Below are positions 6,099-7,683 of a stretch of DNA of 7,683 nucleotides, in pieces. Within the stretch, counting starts at the first letter, position 1, and every line of letters begins with the position of its first letter. The stretch covers positions 1-7,683 of the forward strand of contig CAISJA010000346.1 of assembly GCA_903885525.1 (NCBI GenBank), given 5' to 3'. This DNA comes from an uncultured Opitutaceae bacterium (GTDB lineage Bacteria; Verrucomicrobiota; Verrucomicrobiia; Opitutales; Opitutaceae). The position numbers and the translations under genes are program-made. The notes below the pieces were generated by a model. That model was not told the origin of the DNA, made no database searches, and worked only from the letters and a program-made list of their open reading frames with translations.

Positions 6099-6122
6099 TT
6101 AAGTGCGCATAAGCGCCTCCTT
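6099..6122 (-). promoter_or_regulatory. Strong Shine-Dalgarno followed by a three-codon ORF upstream of the cyclophilin
   Basis: Reading the minus strand, AAGGAGG (6122-6116) is followed after five bases by ATG CGC ACT TAA (6110-6099), a start, two sense codons and a stop. The ATG is in the cyclophilin frame but several stops separate the two. This is the best ribosome-binding site in the window, yet it serves no long frame in phase. It may be a minimal leader ORF affecting cyclophilin translation or mRNA stability, or a chance occurrence. Confidence 0.35.
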
Positions 6123-6161
6123 GAAATATACGTAAAACATTTATGGATAATATCATGAAAT
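6121..6161. promoter_or_regulatory. AT-rich promoter-like region between divergent genes
   Basis: This is the most AT-rich part of the 260-bp spacer between cyclophilin and phosphofructokinase. On the plus strand TTGAAA (6121-6126) and GATAAT (6146-6151) resemble -35 and -10 boxes, but with a long 19-bp spacer. Minus-strand hexamers TATTAT and TATATT also occur. An imperfect dyad covers 6139-6161 (ATTT-GATA-A-TATC-AAAT). Promoter activity in one or both directions is plausible but unproven. Confidence 0.35.
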
Positions 6162-6277
6162 GTATTCAGAAGCCCGGGCGTCCGGAAAACATCCCGGTCG
6201 ACGCAGATTTGTGACGGTATTTGCGGTTGTAGCAGAGCGCCGGCGGCTGCAAGGATGGTGTCTCCCTTCCCTAACAC

Positions 6278-7366
6278 ATGAGCAAAACACGCATCGGCAT
6301 CCTGACGGGCGGCGGCGACTGCCCCGGACTCAATACGGTCATCTTCTCGGTGGCCAAGGCGGCCGCCAAGCGCGGATGGGAGACCATCGGAATTTATGGC
6401 GGCTTTGAGGGCCTGCTGGAGCCGGTTTGTGCCGAGCCGCTCGATTACCTGAAACTCGATGCCCTCCGTTTTCTTGGCGGCACGGTGCTCGGCACCTCGA
6501 ACAAGGGACGTTTCGCCGCGAAGGTCGGCCATGGCGACAGCCGCCAGATCGATCCTGACATCCTTTCCCAAGCGAAGCGCAATTTTGATGCCCTCGGCCT
6601 GCGCGCCCTCGTGGTCGTGGGTGGCGACGGCTCCCTTTCCATCGGCCTGCAGTGCATGCAGGCCGGCATTCCGATCGTGGGGGTGCCAAAGACGATCGAC
6701 AACGACCTGCATGGGACTGCCGTGACGTTTGGTTTCGATACGGCGGTATCGTTCGCCACCGAGGCGCTCGACCGCTTGCGCACCACGGCGCAGAGTCACA
6801 ACCGCATCATGGTCTGCGAAATGATGGGCCGGTATGCCGGCTGGATTGCGGCGCATTCGGGCATCGCCGGCGGCGCGAGCGTGATCCTCGTGCCCGAGAT
6901 CCCCTTCAGCTACGAAAGCATCTGCAAGAAAATCGCCGAGCGCGAAGAAGAGGGCAAATTTTTCACCCTCATCGCCTGCGCCGAGGGGGCCCACGAGAAA
7001 GGCGGCGACTATGTCACCCAGGGGGGCGCCCAAGCCACGAACCGCGAAGCCCGGCTGGGCGGGGTCGGCGCCGTACTCGCCGCCGAGCTTGGCCGGCGCA
7101 CCGGCAAGGAGGCGCGGGTCTGTGTACTCGGCCATCTGCAGCGTGGTGGCATCCCCACCACCTTCGACCGGCTCCTCTGCACCCGTTTCGGCGTGCATGC
7201 CGTCCGCCTCATCGAAGACCACCAGTATGGCGAAATGGTCGCGAACCGGCCCCCGCACACGATCGGAATCCCGATTGTCGACGCCATCGGCAAACTCCGC
7301 ACCATCCAGCCGGACAGCGATATCATGGTGGTGGGGCGTTCGCTCGGAGTCTGCTTCGGGGACTGA
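6278..7366 (+). CDS. pfk: 6-phosphofructokinase (probably ATP-dependent, mixed-signature group)
   Basis: This 362-residue protein phosphorylates fructose 6-phosphate to fructose 1,6-bisphosphate in glycolysis. Motifs in order are GGGDCPGLN (11-19), GGDGS (115-119), PKTIDND with catalytic D141 (137-143), MGRYAGW with R185 (183-189), the substrate loop around AEGAHE (235-240), and GHLQRGG with R289 (285-291). In the family, Gly at the GGDGS position marks ATP use and Asp marks pyrophosphate use. Lys in PKTIDND is shared with pyrophosphate-type enzymes, where E. coli PfkA has Gly. This protein has G118 plus K138, like some actinobacterial ATP enzymes, so ATP is the more likely donor. The length is a little above E. 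coli PfkA (320). It is cytoplasmic, with no clear Shine-Dalgarno site before the ATG. It is divergent from the cyclophilin. Confidence 0.97.
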   Translation: MSKTRIGILTGGGDCPGLNTVIFSVAKAAAKRGWETIGIYGGFEGLLEPVCAEPLDYLKLDALRFLGGTVLGTSNKGRFAAKVGHGDSRQIDPDILSQAKRNFDALGLRALVVVGGDGSLSIGLQCMQAGIPIVGVPKTIDNDLHGTAVTFGFDTAVSFATEALDRLRTTAQSHNRIMVCEMMGRYAGWIAAHSGIAGGASVILVPEIPFSYESICKKIAEREEEGKFFTLIACAEGAHEKGGDYVTQGGAQATNREARLGGVGAVLAAELGRRTGKEARVCVLGHLQRGGIPTTFDRLLCTRFGVHAVRLIEDHQYGEMVANRPPHTIGIPIVDAIGKLRTIQPDSDIMVVGRSLGVCFGD

Positions 7367-7486
7367 TCGCGAGCCGGCGCCTCCTCTCGTCCCGAGCTCA
7401 AGCCGCCTGCGGACGCTTCGGCCCGGTCGGCCGGTGCCCGCGGCATGGGAGATCACGGTCCCACGGCAGCGCGCATGGTCCCGGCA

Positions 7487-7508
7487 GCGGGCGGGTCCTG
7501 CCGCCCGC
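7487..7508. terminator. GC-rich hairpin downstream of phosphofructokinase
   Basis: Arms GCGGGCGG (7487-7494) and CCGCCCGC (7501-7508) flank the 6-nt loop GTCCTG, about 120 bases after the phosphofructokinase stop and 84 bases before the next start. It has no immediate T tract. It may separate the two transcription units, and I give it low weight. Confidence 0.3.
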
Positions 7509-7592
7509 CGCCGCCGGAGCGTTGCAGCAGGCTCCCGGGGGCTTTACTTTCTGCCTCACCCGCCCTTCCGTGTTGCCCTCCGTCCTTTCCTG

Positions 7593-7683
7593 ATGAACCT
7601 GCACCTGCTTCCCACCCGCACCGGTGCCGCCGCCGAGAACATGGCGTTGGATTTCCTGCTGCTGCAGCGTTACCCCGAACCCG
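7593..7683 (+). CDS. Lipoate-protein ligase/biotinyl-lipoyl transferase family protein, N-terminal fragment
   Basis: Only the first 30 codons are in the window; the gene continues past the right edge. The visible protein is MNLHLLPTRTG followed by AAAENMALDFLLLQRYPEP. The pattern of a short beta strand, then xxNMALDxxLL, is the typical opening of LplA-like lipoate-protein ligases and related BPL/LPL-fold enzymes, which attach lipoyl groups to 2-oxoacid dehydrogenase and glycine cleavage subunits. The asparagine-methionine-alanine helix start is the key feature. Without the catalytic lysine region I cannot separate ligase, octanoyltransferase or an uncharacterised paralogue. The start ATG directly follows a TG and has no strong ribosome-binding site. 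It lies 226 bases after phosphofructokinase on the same strand. Confidence 0.6.
   Translation, partial: MNLHLLPTRTGAAAENMALDFLLLQRYPEP

Noticed and set aside
6017..7456. Long minus-strand open frame (479 codons)
   Set aside because: It is antisense to phosphofructokinase, which is unmistakable on the plus strand, and it runs through the divergent promoter spacer.

Overview
The window is GC-rich chromosomal DNA. It probably comes from a Verrucomicrobiota bacterium, with an Opitutaceae-like member as my best guess. That guess rests on protein style, very GC-rich spacers, the absence of clear Shine-Dalgarno sites before most genes, and a dispersed intergenic repeat. It is an inference, not a search result. 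I found no tRNA, rRNA, CRISPR array, transposase or phage gene.

Layout: Positions 1-557 carry no credible gene. They hold one copy of a dispersed repeat (1-58), a C-rich stretch, an AT-rich island with three hairpins that includes two copies of a 19-bp palindrome (261-344), and a G-rich stretch. A YfcE-type metallophosphoesterase follows (558-997, +), broken by a -1 frameshift near 741-752. Next is a structured repeat element (1031-1148), whose right end supplies a spurious ATG to the following YgjP/DUF45 zinc metallopeptidase (1204-1917, +). Convergent to that is a membrane-anchored FKBP-type prolyl isomerase (2111-2635, -). A secreted single-domain rhodanese (2873-3262, +) diverges from it. 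On the minus strand lie a secreted M20 amidohydrolase (3410-4741) and, upstream of it, an exported cyclophilin with an unusual C-terminal extension (4836-6017). Diverging from the cyclophilin across an AT-richer spacer is a 6-phosphofructokinase (6278-7366, +). The window ends in the first 30 codons of a probable lipoate-protein ligase family protein (7593-7683, +).

How the genes fit together: these are mostly housekeeping genes, not an obvious defence or mobile system. Four consecutive products (FKBP, rhodanese, M20 hydrolase, cyclophilin) carry export signals or membrane anchors, so the middle of the window encodes envelope functions in protein folding, sulfur chemistry and hydrolysis. The phosphofructokinase is a glycolytic enzyme with a mixed active-site signature. 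The most unusual material is non-coding: the palindrome cluster at 261-344, the repeat element at 1031-1148 with its partial copy at 1-58, and a strong ribosome-binding site followed by a three-codon ORF upstream of the cyclophilin.
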